From NCBI RefSeq assembly GCF_002879865.1, contig NZ_PNXY01000002.1:62001-126000 (forward strand): a stretch of 64,000 nucleotides of DNA, given 5' to 3'. The position numbers were made by a program, and so were the translations under genes. Under the pieces are notes generated by a model. That model had not been told where the DNA came from. It saw only the letters and a program-made list of their open reading frames with translations, and made no database searches. This DNA comes from Paraburkholderia rhynchosiae. GTDB taxonomy: Bacteria > Pseudomonadota > Gammaproteobacteria > Burkholderiales > Burkholderiaceae. This document shows, piece after piece, positions 50,229 to 58,994 of this stretch (its first letter is position 1; each line of letters begins with the position of its first letter).

Positions 50229-52526
50229 ATGACTCGCGAAGCGACATCACGCATGAAGGTGGGAGCGACGCCCGAAGGTAGCCGTTACCGGCCGGATCTG
50301 GCCGAAGAGGTGCTGGCGTCGGAGCGCAGCGTGCTGCGGTTGATTACCTGCAACACACCGCTGCCGGAATTACTGGATGAAGTCTGCCGCCGTGCGGAAG
50401 CGCTGCTGGGTGCGGGTGCGTGCTGCTCGATCCTGTTGCTCGACGAAGACGGCGTGCACCTGAAAATGGGCGGTGCGCCGTCGCTGCCGGCGCATTTCAG
50501 CGCGGCGATCGACGGTGTGCCGATCGGTCCGTGCGCGGGCTCTTGCGGCACCGCGATGCACGAGCGGCGGCTTGTCGTCGTCGAGGACATCGAGACGGAC
50601 CCGCTGTGGGCGGAGTTCCGCGAGCTTGCGTTGCCGCTCGGCTTGCGCGCGTGCTGGTCGGTACCGTTCCAGAACGACGCCGGCCTCGTGCTGGGCGCGT
50701 TCGCCGTCTATCACCGCGAGCCGCGCCGGCCAACCGCGCAGGAAGAGACGATGCTGCGCGACATCGGCCGCAGCGTCGGGCTCGCCGTGCATCAGAACGC
50801 CATGGCGCAGCGCCTCGCGCACAGCGAGGAGCATCACCGGATCGTGGTCGATCATCTGATCGAGGGCATTGTCGTGCAGTCGCGCGCGGGCATCGTGCTG
50901 GCCTGCAATCCGAGCGCGCAGCGCATGCTCGGCACGGGGCCGCAGATCATCGGACGCAGCATCCGCACGGTGATGGTGCGCGGGTTTCACGAGGACGGCT
51001 CCCCCTTCTCCGAAGATGAGCGGCCCACCGCTCAGGTGCTGGATACCGGCAAGCCGATGCTCGACGTCACGCTCGCGCTCGAGCTGGTGAACGGCGAGAT
51101 CATCTGGATTACCGAGAACGTGGTGCCGATCATCAAACCGGGCGAAACCAGGCCTGATGCGGTGCTGATTTCGTTCACCGACATCGGGCCCGTGCGCGAG
51201 GCGCAGCGCCAGCTCAAATTCCTGGCCACTCGCGATTCGCTCACCGGGCTCTACAACCGCGCCTATCTGACCGAGCGGATGAACAGCCTTTTCGCGCCGG
51301 GTGGTCCGAACGGCACTGGCGACCTCGCGAGCGTCGCGCTGCTGTTCGTCGATCTCGATGGATTCAAGAAGGTCAACGACACGGCCGGTCACGAGGCCGG
51401 CGACGCATTGCTGCGCAGCGTCGCCGAACGGCTCGCGGGATCTGTCGGGCCGGACGACACGCTCGCGCGAGTAGGCGGCGACGAGTTCGTGATCGTGGTC
51501 AGCGCCTGCGAGAACAACGAGCAGCTGATCGAGTTGGCGCGCCATATTCTCGATGAGATCGCGGTGCCGTTCGCCGTGGCGGATAACGAGTATTACCTGG
51601 GCGCGTCGATCGGCATCAGCCGCTTTCCCGAAGACGGCCAGGACGCGCCGACGCTGATGCGCAACGCCGACTCCGCGATGTATCACGCGAAGCAGCGCGG
51701 CCGCAACAACTTCCAGTTCTTCACCGCCGAGCTCAATCAGCAGTTGCAGCGGCGCTTCGTGATCGAGCAGTCGCTGCGTCGCGCGCTGGCCGCGGAGGAA
51801 CTGAGTCTCGTATATCAGCCGATTGTGGATAGTCACGCTGGGCGGACCATCGGCGCAGAGGCGCTGCTGCGCTGGTACAACAGCGAACTCGGCAATGTGT
51901 CGCCGGCCGAGTTCATTCCGGTCGCGGAAGACGCGGGCCTGATCGTCGAAATGGGCGACTGGGTGCTCGCGCGTGCCTGCGAGCAGGCCGCGCAATGGCG
52001 GCGCACGCTCGCGCCAGATCTGATCGTGGCGGTGAACCTGTCGCCGCGCCAATTCAACGACGGTCTGGTCGAGCGGATCAAGCGCTGTCTCGAACAGTCC
52101 GGGCTCGAGCCGGCGGCGCTCGAACTCGAAATTACCGAGCGTCTGTTGATGAGCGATAGCGACACCGTGCTGCCCATGTTGCTCGCGCTGAGCGCGACGG
52201 GCGTGCGCATTTCCGTCGATGACTTCGGCACCGGCTATTCGTCGCTGTCGTATCTGAAGCGCTTTCCGCTGCATAACCTGAAGATCGACCGGTCTTTTGT
52301 GGCGGGTCTACCGGATCATCGCGATTCGATCGCAATCACGCAGGCCGTGGTGGCAATGGCCCATTCCCTCGGCATGAACGTCACCGCGGAAGGCGTGGAG
52401 ACGCCCGAGCAGGCGGCGTTTCTCCGCTCGATCGATTGCGACAAGCAGCAGGGCTACCTGTACAGCCGGCCAGTCGGGGCAAGCGCATATGCCCGTGCGC
52501 TCGCGCACGCGTATGCGGCGACCTGA
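50229..52526 (+). CDS. GAF-PAS-GGDEF-EAL cyclic-di-GMP enzyme
   Basis: The 765-residue product has a GAF domain (about 35-190), a PAS-like domain (about 200-325), a GGDEF domain with intact VGGDEF (416-420) and an EAL domain with intact EALLRW (from residue 544), DDFGTGYSSLSYLKRFP and the closing DKQQGYLYSRP. Both synthesis and breakdown of cyclic-di-GMP are therefore possible. The product-inhibition RXXD site before GGDEF is absent. No membrane segment is seen, so it is probably cytoplasmic and senses a small ligand through GAF/PAS. The ATG at 50229 follows a G-rich stretch; an upstream frame from 50145 is possible. Confidence 0.9.
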   Translation: MTREATSRMKVGATPEGSRYRPDLAEEVLASERSVLRLITCNTPLPELLDEVCRRAEALLGAGACCSILLLDEDGVHLKMGGAPSLPAHFSAAIDGVPIGPCAGSCGTAMHERRLVVVEDIETDPLWAEFRELALPLGLRACWSVPFQNDAGLVLGAFAVYHREPRRPTAQEETMLRDIGRSVGLAVHQNAMAQRLAHSEEHHRIVVDHLIEGIVVQSRAGIVLACNPSAQRMLGTGPQIIGRSIRTVMVRGFHEDGSPFSEDERPTAQVLDTGKPMLDVTLALELVNGEIIWITENVVPIIKPGETRPDAVLISFTDIGPVREAQRQLKFLATRDSLTGLYNRAYLTERMNSLFAPGGPNGTGDLASVALLFVDLDGFKKVNDTAGHEAGDALLRSVAERLAGSVGPDDTLARVGGDEFVIVVSACENNEQLIELARHILDEIAVPFAVADNEYYLGASIGISRFPEDGQDAPTLMRNADSAMYHAKQRGRNNFQFFTAELNQQLQRRFVIEQSLRRALAAEELSLVYQPIVDSHAGRTIGAEALLRWYNSELGNVSPAEFIPVAEDAGLIVEMGDWVLARACEQAAQWRRTLAPDLIVAVNLSPRQFNDGLVERIKRCLEQSGLEPAALELEITERLLMSDSDTVLPMLLALSATGVRISVDDFGTGYSSLSYLKRFPLHNLKIDRSFVAGLPDHRDSIAITQAVVAMAHSLGMNVTAEGVETPEQAAFLRSIDCDKQQGYLYSRPVGASAYARALAHAYAAT

Positions 52527-52673
52527 TCTGCGCCGCGCATTGCTGCGTGCCGCGAGGCCGCGATGCCGCCAGAAATCCGCAGCAATTCGCCGCCCACTGG
52601 CAGCGGGGCACAAGGTGCAGGAGACTGAGCGTAAGATGCAACGACCTGCACGCGAGCCCTCAGGAGAGTTGCC

Positions 52674-54074
52674 ATGGCACAGCACTTCGACGCGGTTGTT
52701 ATCGGCACGGGACAGGGCGGCGCGCCGCTCGCCGTGCGTCTTGGCGAAAGCGGCCGCCGCACGGCGGTCATTGAACGCGCGGCCTTCGGCGGGACTTGCG
52801 TGAACGTCGGCTGCACGCCGACCAAGGCGTATGTGGCCAGCGCCCGCGCGGCGCACGTGGCGCGCCATGCCGCGCGGCTCGGCGTGCATGTGGGCGGCAC
52901 CGTCAGCGTGGATCTCGCCGCGGTCAAGGCGCGCAAGGACAAAATCATCGGGCAGTCGCGCGACGGCGTGGAGACATGGCTGCGCGGTACGTACAACGTC
53001 ACCGTGTTCAACGGCCATGCGCGCTTCACCGGTCCAAAGACGCTTGCCGTCAGCGCGCCCGACGGGAGTGTGCTGCAGGAACTGAGTGCGGACGAAATCT
53101 TCCTCAATACCGGCACCCGCGCTGTCGTGCCGCCACTCGAAGGCATCGAGCGAATCCGCTACTACACCAATTCGAGTCTGCTCGATATCGCCGAGTTGCC
53201 GAGCCGGCTGGTGATCGTGGGCGGCAGTTATATCGCGCTCGAATTCGCGCAGGTGTTTCGCCGCTTCGGCAGCGAAGTGACGGTTCTGGTCCGCGGCGAT
53301 CGCGTGCTCACGCGGGAGGACGCCGACTTGGCCGAGTCCGTGCAGAACGTGCTGGCCCGCGAAGGCGTCGAATTCCGTTTCGGCTTGCAGCCTTCGCGTG
53401 TCGAGCCGCATCCGCATCGCGAGGACGAAGTGTGTATCGGCTTCGAGCAGAACGTGCCGGCGCTCGAAGCGTCACATCTGCTCTTTGCGACCGGACGTGA
53501 ACCGAATACCGATGACCTCGGCCTCGCCGCCGCCGGCATCGAGACAGACCGGCACGGCACCATTGCGGTGGACGGCCAGTTGCGAACCAGCGTGCCGGGC
53601 GTGTGGGCGATCGGTGACATCAACGGACGGGGCGCCTTCACGCATACGTCCTACGACGATTACCACATCGTCGCGGCCAACCTGCTCGACGGCGGCGCGC
53701 GCACCGTCGACACGCGGATCATGGCGTACGCGGTGTTCGTCGATCCTCCGCTCGCCCGCGTCGGGCTCTCGGAAGATGACGTGCGCAAGAGCGGCCGCGA
53801 TGCGCTGATCGCGACAATGCCGATGTCGCGCGTGGGCCGTGCCCGCGAACGGGGCGAAACGGAGGGCTTTATGAAGGTGCTGGCCGACGCCCAAAGCAAA
53901 CAGATTCTCGGCGCGGCGATTCACGGCGTTGAAGGCGACGAGGCGATTCACACGTTCATCGACATCATGACGGCGGGCGTGCCGTATCCGACATTGCAAT
54001 ACGCGATGCACATTCACCCGACCATCAGCGAACTGGTGCCGACCTTGCTCGATGGCCTGAAGCCGCTGAAGTAA
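52674..54074 (+). CDS. FAD-dependent pyridine nucleotide-disulfide oxidoreductase (mercuric reductase-like)
   Basis: The 466-residue product has an FAD site (AVVIGTGQGGAPLAVRL), the redox-active pair in GGTCVNVGCTPTK, an NAD(P)H site (LVIVGGSYIALEFAQVF), a second FAD contact (VWAIGDINGRGAFT) and the C-terminal HIHPTISELVP, in which His and Glu serve catalysis in this family. It lacks the Cys pair at the very C-terminus found in true mercuric reductases, so mercury is unlikely. Its substrate is unknown. GGAG precedes the ATG at 52674. Confidence 0.87.
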   Translation: MAQHFDAVVIGTGQGGAPLAVRLGESGRRTAVIERAAFGGTCVNVGCTPTKAYVASARAAHVARHAARLGVHVGGTVSVDLAAVKARKDKIIGQSRDGVETWLRGTYNVTVFNGHARFTGPKTLAVSAPDGSVLQELSADEIFLNTGTRAVVPPLEGIERIRYYTNSSLLDIAELPSRLVIVGGSYIALEFAQVFRRFGSEVTVLVRGDRVLTREDADLAESVQNVLAREGVEFRFGLQPSRVEPHPHREDEVCIGFEQNVPALEASHLLFATGREPNTDDLGLAAAGIETDRHGTIAVDGQLRTSVPGVWAIGDINGRGAFTHTSYDDYHIVAANLLDGGARTVDTRIMAYAVFVDPPLARVGLSEDDVRKSGRDALIATMPMSRVGRARERGETEGFMKVLADAQSKQILGAAIHGVEGDEAIHTFIDIMTAGVPYPTLQYAMHIHPTISELVPTLLDGLKPLK

Positions 54075-54222
54075 AACGGCGTGGCTTGCATCGACAAAGC
54101 GTCGCGGCATCGCCGATAATCGCCGGCGGCGCGGGTCGTTCGCGGGATGCAGACGGGCCGCATTCAAGCGCATTTCAAGCGCATTTAATCGTATTGCGCC
54201 GCATTCACTCGAGGAACAGCCG

Positions 54223-54798
54223 ATGGGCAAGGGACGCGTCGAAGCCTTCAGCGATGGCGTGATCGCTATCATCATCACGATCATGGTGCTCGAAATCAAG
54301 GTGCCGGAAGGCTTCGATCTAGCCGCGCTGCGTCCGCTCTTGCCGGTGTTCGGCGCCTATGTGCTGAGCTTCGTTTACGTGGGCATCTACTGGAACAATC
54401 ACCATCACATGTTCCATACGGTGCAGAGGGTCAACGGCGCCGTGCTGTGGGCCAATCTGCATCTGCTCTTCTGGTTGTCGCTGCTGCCCGCGGTCACGCA
54501 TTGGGTCGGAGAGAATCATCTGGCCTCGTGGCCGACGGCAATGTATGGCGCCGTGCTGTTCATGGCGGCGATTGCATATTTCATTCTGACGCGTACGTTG
54601 ATCCGCGAGCACGGCCGCGACTCGACTCTCGCAAAAGCGGTGGGCAATGACTTCAAGGGCAAGGTGTCGGTGGCGGTGTATCTGGCGGGCATCGTGCTCG
54701 CCTTTGTCGCGCCGTGGATATCGGCGGCGCTTTATGCGCTCGCTGCCGTATGGTGGCTGGTGCCGGACCGGCGTATCGAACACGTGCTGGAAGCCTGA
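54223..54798 (+). CDS. TMEM175-like (DUF1211) potassium channel protein
   Basis: The 191-residue product begins GRVEAFSDGVIAIIITIMVLE, the RXXXFSDG signature of TMEM175 proteins, whose conserved Ile/Leu residues form a potassium-selective gate. Six hydrophobic segments are present. Bacterial members form tetrameric K+ channels of modest selectivity. The next gene starts two bases after its stop, suggesting coupled translation. Confidence 0.87.
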   Translation: MGKGRVEAFSDGVIAIIITIMVLEIKVPEGFDLAALRPLLPVFGAYVLSFVYVGIYWNNHHHMFHTVQRVNGAVLWANLHLLFWLSLLPAVTHWVGENHLASWPTAMYGAVLFMAAIAYFILTRTLIREHGRDSTLAKAVGNDFKGKVSVAVYLAGIVLAFVAPWISAALYALAAVWWLVPDRRIEHVLEA

Positions 54799-54800
54799 GC

Positions 54801-55622
54801 GTGCTGGCGTTGAAGCTCGCGCTCGTGCCGGCTTTTCTCGCCGCGTTGACAGTGGCGGGACGCATGTGGGGACCGTCGGTAGCGGGGTGGCTTGCGGGCT
54901 TGCCGGTCGTCGCCGAACCGATCGTGCTGCTGCTGGCACTGGAGCGCGGGCCGTCGTTCGCGGCGCAGGCGTCGGCCGCGTCCATTGCGGCGATCGCCGC
55001 GTCGGAAGCATTTAACCTGGCTTACGCGTGGACCTGCCGCCGCTTGTCGTGGCCCCTTGCGTTGGCAGTGGGCATGAGCGGGTGGATGGCCGTCGCAATG
55101 TTGCTCACACATTTGCCTCGCTCGCCGGCGTTGGCGGTGGCCGCCGCCGGCGTTGCCGTGGCGGTCTCGCAGAACGGCTTGCCGCGCGTGACGGGGCACG
55201 TGCCGGCCGCGCGCCTCGCCCTCGCCGAGCTGGCCGTGCGCATGCTCGCCGGTGCGCTGCTGACGCTGGCGGTCACGACGTTGTCCGCTTCGATGGGCCC
55301 GACGTGGAGCGGTCTGCTCTCGGTGTTTCCGTTGCTTGGCATCGTGCTCGCGGTGTCGGCGCAGCGCGCGCATGGCGCGGATTTCGTCGCTTTGCTGATG
55401 CGCGGCATGGTGATCGGGCGCGGCTCGTTTGCAGCGTTCTTTGCCGTGACCGCCGCGCTGCTGCCGGGCTATGGCGTGTGGCTGAGTTTTGCGTGCGCGT
55501 CGGTGGTTTCGATTGTGGTGCATGGGGCGACGCGGCGGATGCTGGACGCAAGGCGGCCGGTGCGAGCCAGGTCGCGTGACGCTTCATCGCCTGAGACTTC
55601 GTTGCGGCAGCCGGTGGATTAA
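54801..55622 (+). CDS. Integral membrane protein of unknown function
   Basis: The 273-residue product is very hydrophobic, with about eight membrane segments, and has repeated Ala/Leu-rich helices and a short basic tail. I do not recognise its family. It starts at a GTG two bases after the TGA of the TMEM175-like gene, with GGAAG upstream, so the two are expressed together; it might be a partner or unrelated transporter. Confidence 0.65.
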   Translation: MLALKLALVPAFLAALTVAGRMWGPSVAGWLAGLPVVAEPIVLLLALERGPSFAAQASAASIAAIAASEAFNLAYAWTCRRLSWPLALAVGMSGWMAVAMLLTHLPRSPALAVAAAGVAVAVSQNGLPRVTGHVPAARLALAELAVRMLAGALLTLAVTTLSASMGPTWSGLLSVFPLLGIVLAVSAQRAHGADFVALLMRGMVIGRGSFAAFFAVTAALLPGYGVWLSFACASVVSIVVHGATRRMLDARRPVRARSRDASSPETSLRQPVD

Positions 55623-55714
55623 GTGGATCAATTTGCCGGCGCTTGTGTGCGACCGTCTGCGCCCGACTCGCCTCCGGTTTGCGAGCAAGCCCGAGCTTCG
55701 CGGATACTGTCGTC

Positions 55715-56203
55715 ATGACTTCACGTGCCCAAGCTTTGCCGCCGAGCCGCATCGGCTTGATCTCCGACACGCACAACCTTGTGCGCCCGGAAGCGCTCGA
55801 CTATCTCGCGGGCTGCGACGCCATCATCCATGCGGGCGACATCTGCAATCAGGCTGTGCTCGACGCGCTCGCGCAGATTGCGCCGCTAACCGTCGTACGC
55901 GGCAACAACGACACGGGCGAGTGGGCCGCATCGCTGCCGACACATGCGACGCTGACCGTGCAGCAGGTCGCGATTCTGGTCGTCCACGACATCGCCGATG
56001 TGCGTGGCGATCCGCGTAAAGATGACATCCGTGTCGTGGTGACGGGCCACTCGCACAAGCCGTCGATCAGCGAGCGCGACGGCGTGCTGTTCGTCAATCC
56101 GGGCAGCGCAGGGCCGCGCCGTTTCAAGCTGCCGGTTTCCGCTGGCATCCTGACGGTCGAAGGTGCGCGGGTGCATGCGAGATTCGATTTGCTTGTGCAA
56201 TAG
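55715..56203 (+). CDS. YfcE/MJ0936-type metallophosphodiesterase
   Basis: The 162-residue product has the phosphoesterase motifs GLISDTHN, IIHAGDIC, VVRGNNDTGEW, VVTGHSHKPS and the closing FVNPGSAGPRRF, as in E. coli YfcE and MJ0936. These cleave phosphodiesters in vitro; physiological substrates are unknown. It is not related closely to the enzyme at 29970. An inverted repeat follows the stop. Confidence 0.88.
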   Translation: MTSRAQALPPSRIGLISDTHNLVRPEALDYLAGCDAIIHAGDICNQAVLDALAQIAPLTVVRGNNDTGEWAASLPTHATLTVQQVAILVVHDIADVRGDPRKDDIRVVVTGHSHKPSISERDGVLFVNPGSAGPRRFKLPVSAGILTVEGARVHARFDLLVQ

Positions 56204-56205
56204 AA

Positions 56206-56233
56206 AACGGGCCGGCAAATTTGCCGGCCCGTT
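56206..56233 (+). terminator. Terminator-like perfect inverted repeat after the YfcE-like gene
   Basis: AACGGGCCGGCAAA and TTTGCCGGCCCGTT are perfect 14-bp arms. The T run (TTTTTT) begins 10 bp past the stem, which is further than in a typical terminator. Confidence 0.6.
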
Positions 56234-56409
56234 GCGAGCTACTTTTTTAAAACCTGATGAGCCGCGCGGCTAATTATTGTGAGCACTGCCATCGCTGCGG
56301 TTGCGGCGGCGAATGCGATTACCGCGCTATTGCCCTGTTCGCGCCATCGCGATCACCGTGCCTCCCGCAGCCCGGCAACCGGGCAAACGCGCCCCGCGTA
56401 ATCATCCAA

Positions 56410-57879
56410 TCACGCACGCGCCGTAGCGGTCGCTGCATAACCTTCGTCCATCTCTTCGGCTTCACGTTCGCCGCGCAGCACCGCGTGCGCTTCCGCGCGC
56501 GTCGCCACGCACGGGCCCGAGCCGAGCAGCGGCTTGCGGGCGGTTTCGCGCAGCGCAATCACCGAGACGATGCCGATCAGCGACGCGCCCATCAGGTAAT
56601 ACGCGGGCATCATCAGATTGCCGGTACGCTCGACGAGCCATGCGGTCATCAGCGGCGTCGTACCGCCGAACAGCGACACCGAAATGTTGAAGCCGATGGC
56701 CAGCGCGCCATAACGGATCTTCGTCGGGAACAGCGCGGGCAGCGCCGACGGCATCACGCCCGTAAAGCACGACAGCAGCACGCCGAGAATCATCAGGCCG
56801 GCGAACACCGGCAGCACAGTGCCCACGCGGATCAGAAGCAGGGCGGGGATCGAGAGCGCGAACAGACCCACGCAGCCGAACAGCATCACCGGCTTGCGGC
56901 CGATCGCGTCCGACAGACGGCCGGCTGCGAGCGTCATCGGCATCATCAGCACCATCACGATCAGCACGATGAAGAGGCCGTGCGATTCGTTGAAGTGCAG
57001 CGTGGCCGACAGGTAGCTCGGCAGATACGAGAGCGCCATGTAGTCGGTTACGTTGAAGATCAGCACGAGACCCACGCACAGCAGCAGCGGCTTCCATTGC
57101 TGCACGAGCAGGTCGCGAAACGATTGCTTCGGCAGCGCCTTGTCTTCGGCTTCGCGTTGCTCGGCCTGCTTCTTGAACGCGGGCGTTTCTTCGAGCTTCA
57201 TCCGGATGTACAGACCCATCAGACCGAGCGGACCGGCGATCAGGAACGGCACACGCCAGCCCCACGACAGCAGCGCGTCGTTCGACAGCGTCGCGGTCAG
57301 CACGGCGACCGTGCCCGCGCCGAGCACGTAGCCGATCAGCGTGCCGAACTCGAGGAAGCTGCCCATGAAGCCCCGCCGCTTGTCCGTAGCGAATTCGGCG
57401 ATGAAGGTCGCGGCGCCCCCGTATTCTCCTCCGGTCGAAAAGCCTTGCACGAGACGCGCCACCAGCAGCAGCACCGGCGCGAGAATGCCGATCGCCCCGT
57501 AGCTCGGGATCAGGCCGATCGCGAACGTGCCGAGCGCCATCATGATCATGGTCATGGCGAGCACGCGCTGACGGCCGATGCGATCGCCGAGCGGTCCGAA
57601 CACCATGCCGCCAACCGGCCGTACGAGAAACGCCGCAGCGAAGGTGCCGAAGGTGGCGATCAACTGGGCGGACGGGCTCGACGACGGAAAGAACACTTTG
57701 CCGAGCGTGACAGCGATGTAGCTGTACACGCCGAAATCGAACCATTCCATTGCGTTGCCGAGCGCCATGGCGCCGACGGCCCGCTTGAGGAGAGAGTTGT
57801 CGACGACGGTGATGTCGTCGAGAGAAAGGCGTTGTTCTTCTTTGTGATGTCGCCAGAAGCCGTTGCTGGAAGCGGTCAA
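56410..57879 (-). CDS. MFS metabolite:proton symporter (ProP/KgtP-like)
   Basis: The 489-residue product has 12 membrane segments and a strong likeness to ProP of E. coli, the proline/betaine importer: LGNAMEWFDFGVYSYIAVTL, LIRPVGG-type loop FLVRPVGGMVFGPLGDRIGR, QGFSTGGEYGGAATFIAEF and FTGVMPSALPALFPTKIRYG. It lacks the long C-terminal coiled coil used by ProP for osmosensing, so another substrate is possible. A TTG at 57879 is chosen because GGAG lies seven bases before it; other in-frame starts further upstream lack such a site. Confidence 0.87.
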   Translation of the reverse strand: MTASSNGFWRHHKEEQRLSLDDITVVDNSLLKRAVGAMALGNAMEWFDFGVYSYIAVTLGKVFFPSSSPSAQLIATFGTFAAAFLVRPVGGMVFGPLGDRIGRQRVLAMTMIMMALGTFAIGLIPSYGAIGILAPVLLLVARLVQGFSTGGEYGGAATFIAEFATDKRRGFMGSFLEFGTLIGYVLGAGTVAVLTATLSNDALLSWGWRVPFLIAGPLGLMGLYIRMKLEETPAFKKQAEQREAEDKALPKQSFRDLLVQQWKPLLLCVGLVLIFNVTDYMALSYLPSYLSATLHFNESHGLFIVLIVMVLMMPMTLAAGRLSDAIGRKPVMLFGCVGLFALSIPALLLIRVGTVLPVFAGLMILGVLLSCFTGVMPSALPALFPTKIRYGALAIGFNISVSLFGGTTPLMTAWLVERTGNLMMPAYYLMGASLIGIVSVIALRETARKPLLGSGPCVATRAEAHAVLRGEREAEEMDEGYAATATARA

Positions 57880-58540
57880 GGTAAAACTCCGATGACTGCG
57901 ACGAAACTCATGATGCGTTCCGCCACGGTTGCTGGAAGTGCAGTTTCGCAAACGGGGCGATGGCGTCTTGCACCGCGAGGGCGAAAGAGTGGGCGCGCGT
58001 TAAAAGTGAAACGCAGCAAATGCCCATGCCTCGCGAGCCAGGTCGCGAAAAAACACTCGTCTAGATTGTGCTGACTGTTGCACCTGCGTGGCCGTGGAAG
58101 GGGGGCAGATGCATGAGGACGCGCGCGGCTGGAACCGGACCTGCGCCACTGGAAGGCTCGAAACGAAAAAGGCCGGTGCTTTATTCGCCGCGTGGGATGG
58201 CCCTCAGGACAACCTCAAACGGAGAAACGACCGACAAGCCTTCTTGTATAAAACTGTTCGATTCAGCGGACTCACGCAGTGTTGGCACATGCGAGTCGCA
58301 ACGACAACCGAACGCGAATGAAGGTGAATTGCTGTTGAAACGACGCACATGTTAGCACGATGACAGAGGATCGTGCAAACCCGGTTGCGCCAGCCTGACG
58401 GGGGCGACGTGCTCAATCCCTTGCCCGACGGGGCATCCGGCGGATCGCCGGGGTCTGGAAAAAGTTTAAAACGGCTTCAAAATGTACCGTTTGGAGAGTT
58501 TTCTCGAACGGTTTGCCGAACGGTTTTGCCGAACCTGCAC
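57880..58540. other. Gene-free stretch upstream of the ProP-like gene
   Basis: About 660 bp without a convincing gene. It contains the leader of the ProP-like gene (minus strand). An AT-rich patch TTGTATAAAACTG near 58238-58250 could hold a promoter on either strand. Near 58500-58530 GAACGGTTTTGCC is repeated imperfectly. I see no RNA family or regulator site that I can name. Confidence 0.45.
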
Positions 58541-58575
58541 GCCAAAAAAATCCGCGCACGAGGCGCGGATTTCAT
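58541..58575 (-). terminator. Terminator after yggX
   Basis: On the minus strand AAATCCGCG and CGCGGATTT form a 9-bp stem followed by a T run (TTTTTTT) from the bases at 58544-58550. It lies 26 bp after the yggX stop. Confidence 0.85.
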
Positions 58576-58600
58576 TCATGCGGCGGCAAGCGCAAAACGC

Positions 58601-58876
58601 TCACTCGGCCGACGGCGGCACATACCCCTGCGCCGTGTCCGCGCCTTCGCCGAAGAAGAACTTTTCGGTCTGCTTCATCAGATACTGGCGCGCGCGCGGA
58701 TCGGCCATGTTCAGACGGTTTTCGTTGATCAGCATGGTTTGCTGCTTCAACCAGGCCTGCCACGCTTCTTTGGAAATGCTTTCGTAGATCCGCTTGCCGA
58801 GTTCGCCCGGCAGCGGCGGGAAATCGAGGCCTTCGGCTTCCTTGCCGAGCTTCGCGCATTGAACCATACGAGTCAT
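58601..58876 (-). CDS. yggX: Oxidative damage protection protein YggX
   Basis: The 91-residue product matches Ygg[21 protein letters not shown] (near the N-terminus, with the conserved Cys), [35 protein letters not shown] and the closing PPSAE. YggX protects iron-sulfur clusters and takes part in iron handling. It follows argA on the minus strand after a 118-bp leader containing the hairpin element shared with thiC. Own terminator follows. Confidence 0.94.
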   Translation of the reverse strand: MTRMVQCAKLGKEAEGLDFPPLPGELGKRIYESISKEAWQAWLKQQTMLINENRLNMADPRARQYLMKQTEKFFFGEGADTAQGYVPPSAE

Positions 58877-58895
58877 GCTGTGCTTCTCCTGTGTC

Positions 58896-58985
58896 GACCG
58901 GAGTTAGTGCTTCAACACTTACTCCGGTCCCATAAAAATGGTTATTGAATCAATTGTGGGGCAGTCGCTTTATATGGGGCCGCTC
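58896..58985 (-). promoter_or_regulatory. Structured leader shared with thiC (yggX copy)
   Basis: On the minus strand AGCGGCCCCA and a second GCCCCACAATTG are followed by ATGGGACCGGAGT and a hairpin pairing 58916-58929 with 58896-58909 (13 of 14 positions), then GACACAGGAG as ribosome-binding site. The flanks match those of the thiC leader (14641-14726), while the upper stem differs in sequence but stays paired, which supports a conserved RNA structure. Confidence 0.65.
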
Positions 58986-58994
58986 AGAGCTGTT

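Noticed and set aside
50370..52274. 634-codon frame antisense to the GGDEF-EAL gene
   Set aside because: No family features; the sense frame has complete GGDEF and EAL motifs.
52674..54074. True mercuric reductase (MerA)
   Set aside because: No N-terminal metal-binding domain and no C-terminal Cys pair; no mer genes nearby.
56257..58074. 605-codon plus-strand frame antisense to the ProP-like gene
   Set aside because: Very rich in His, Arg and Gln with no motif; the opposite strand matches ProP throughout.
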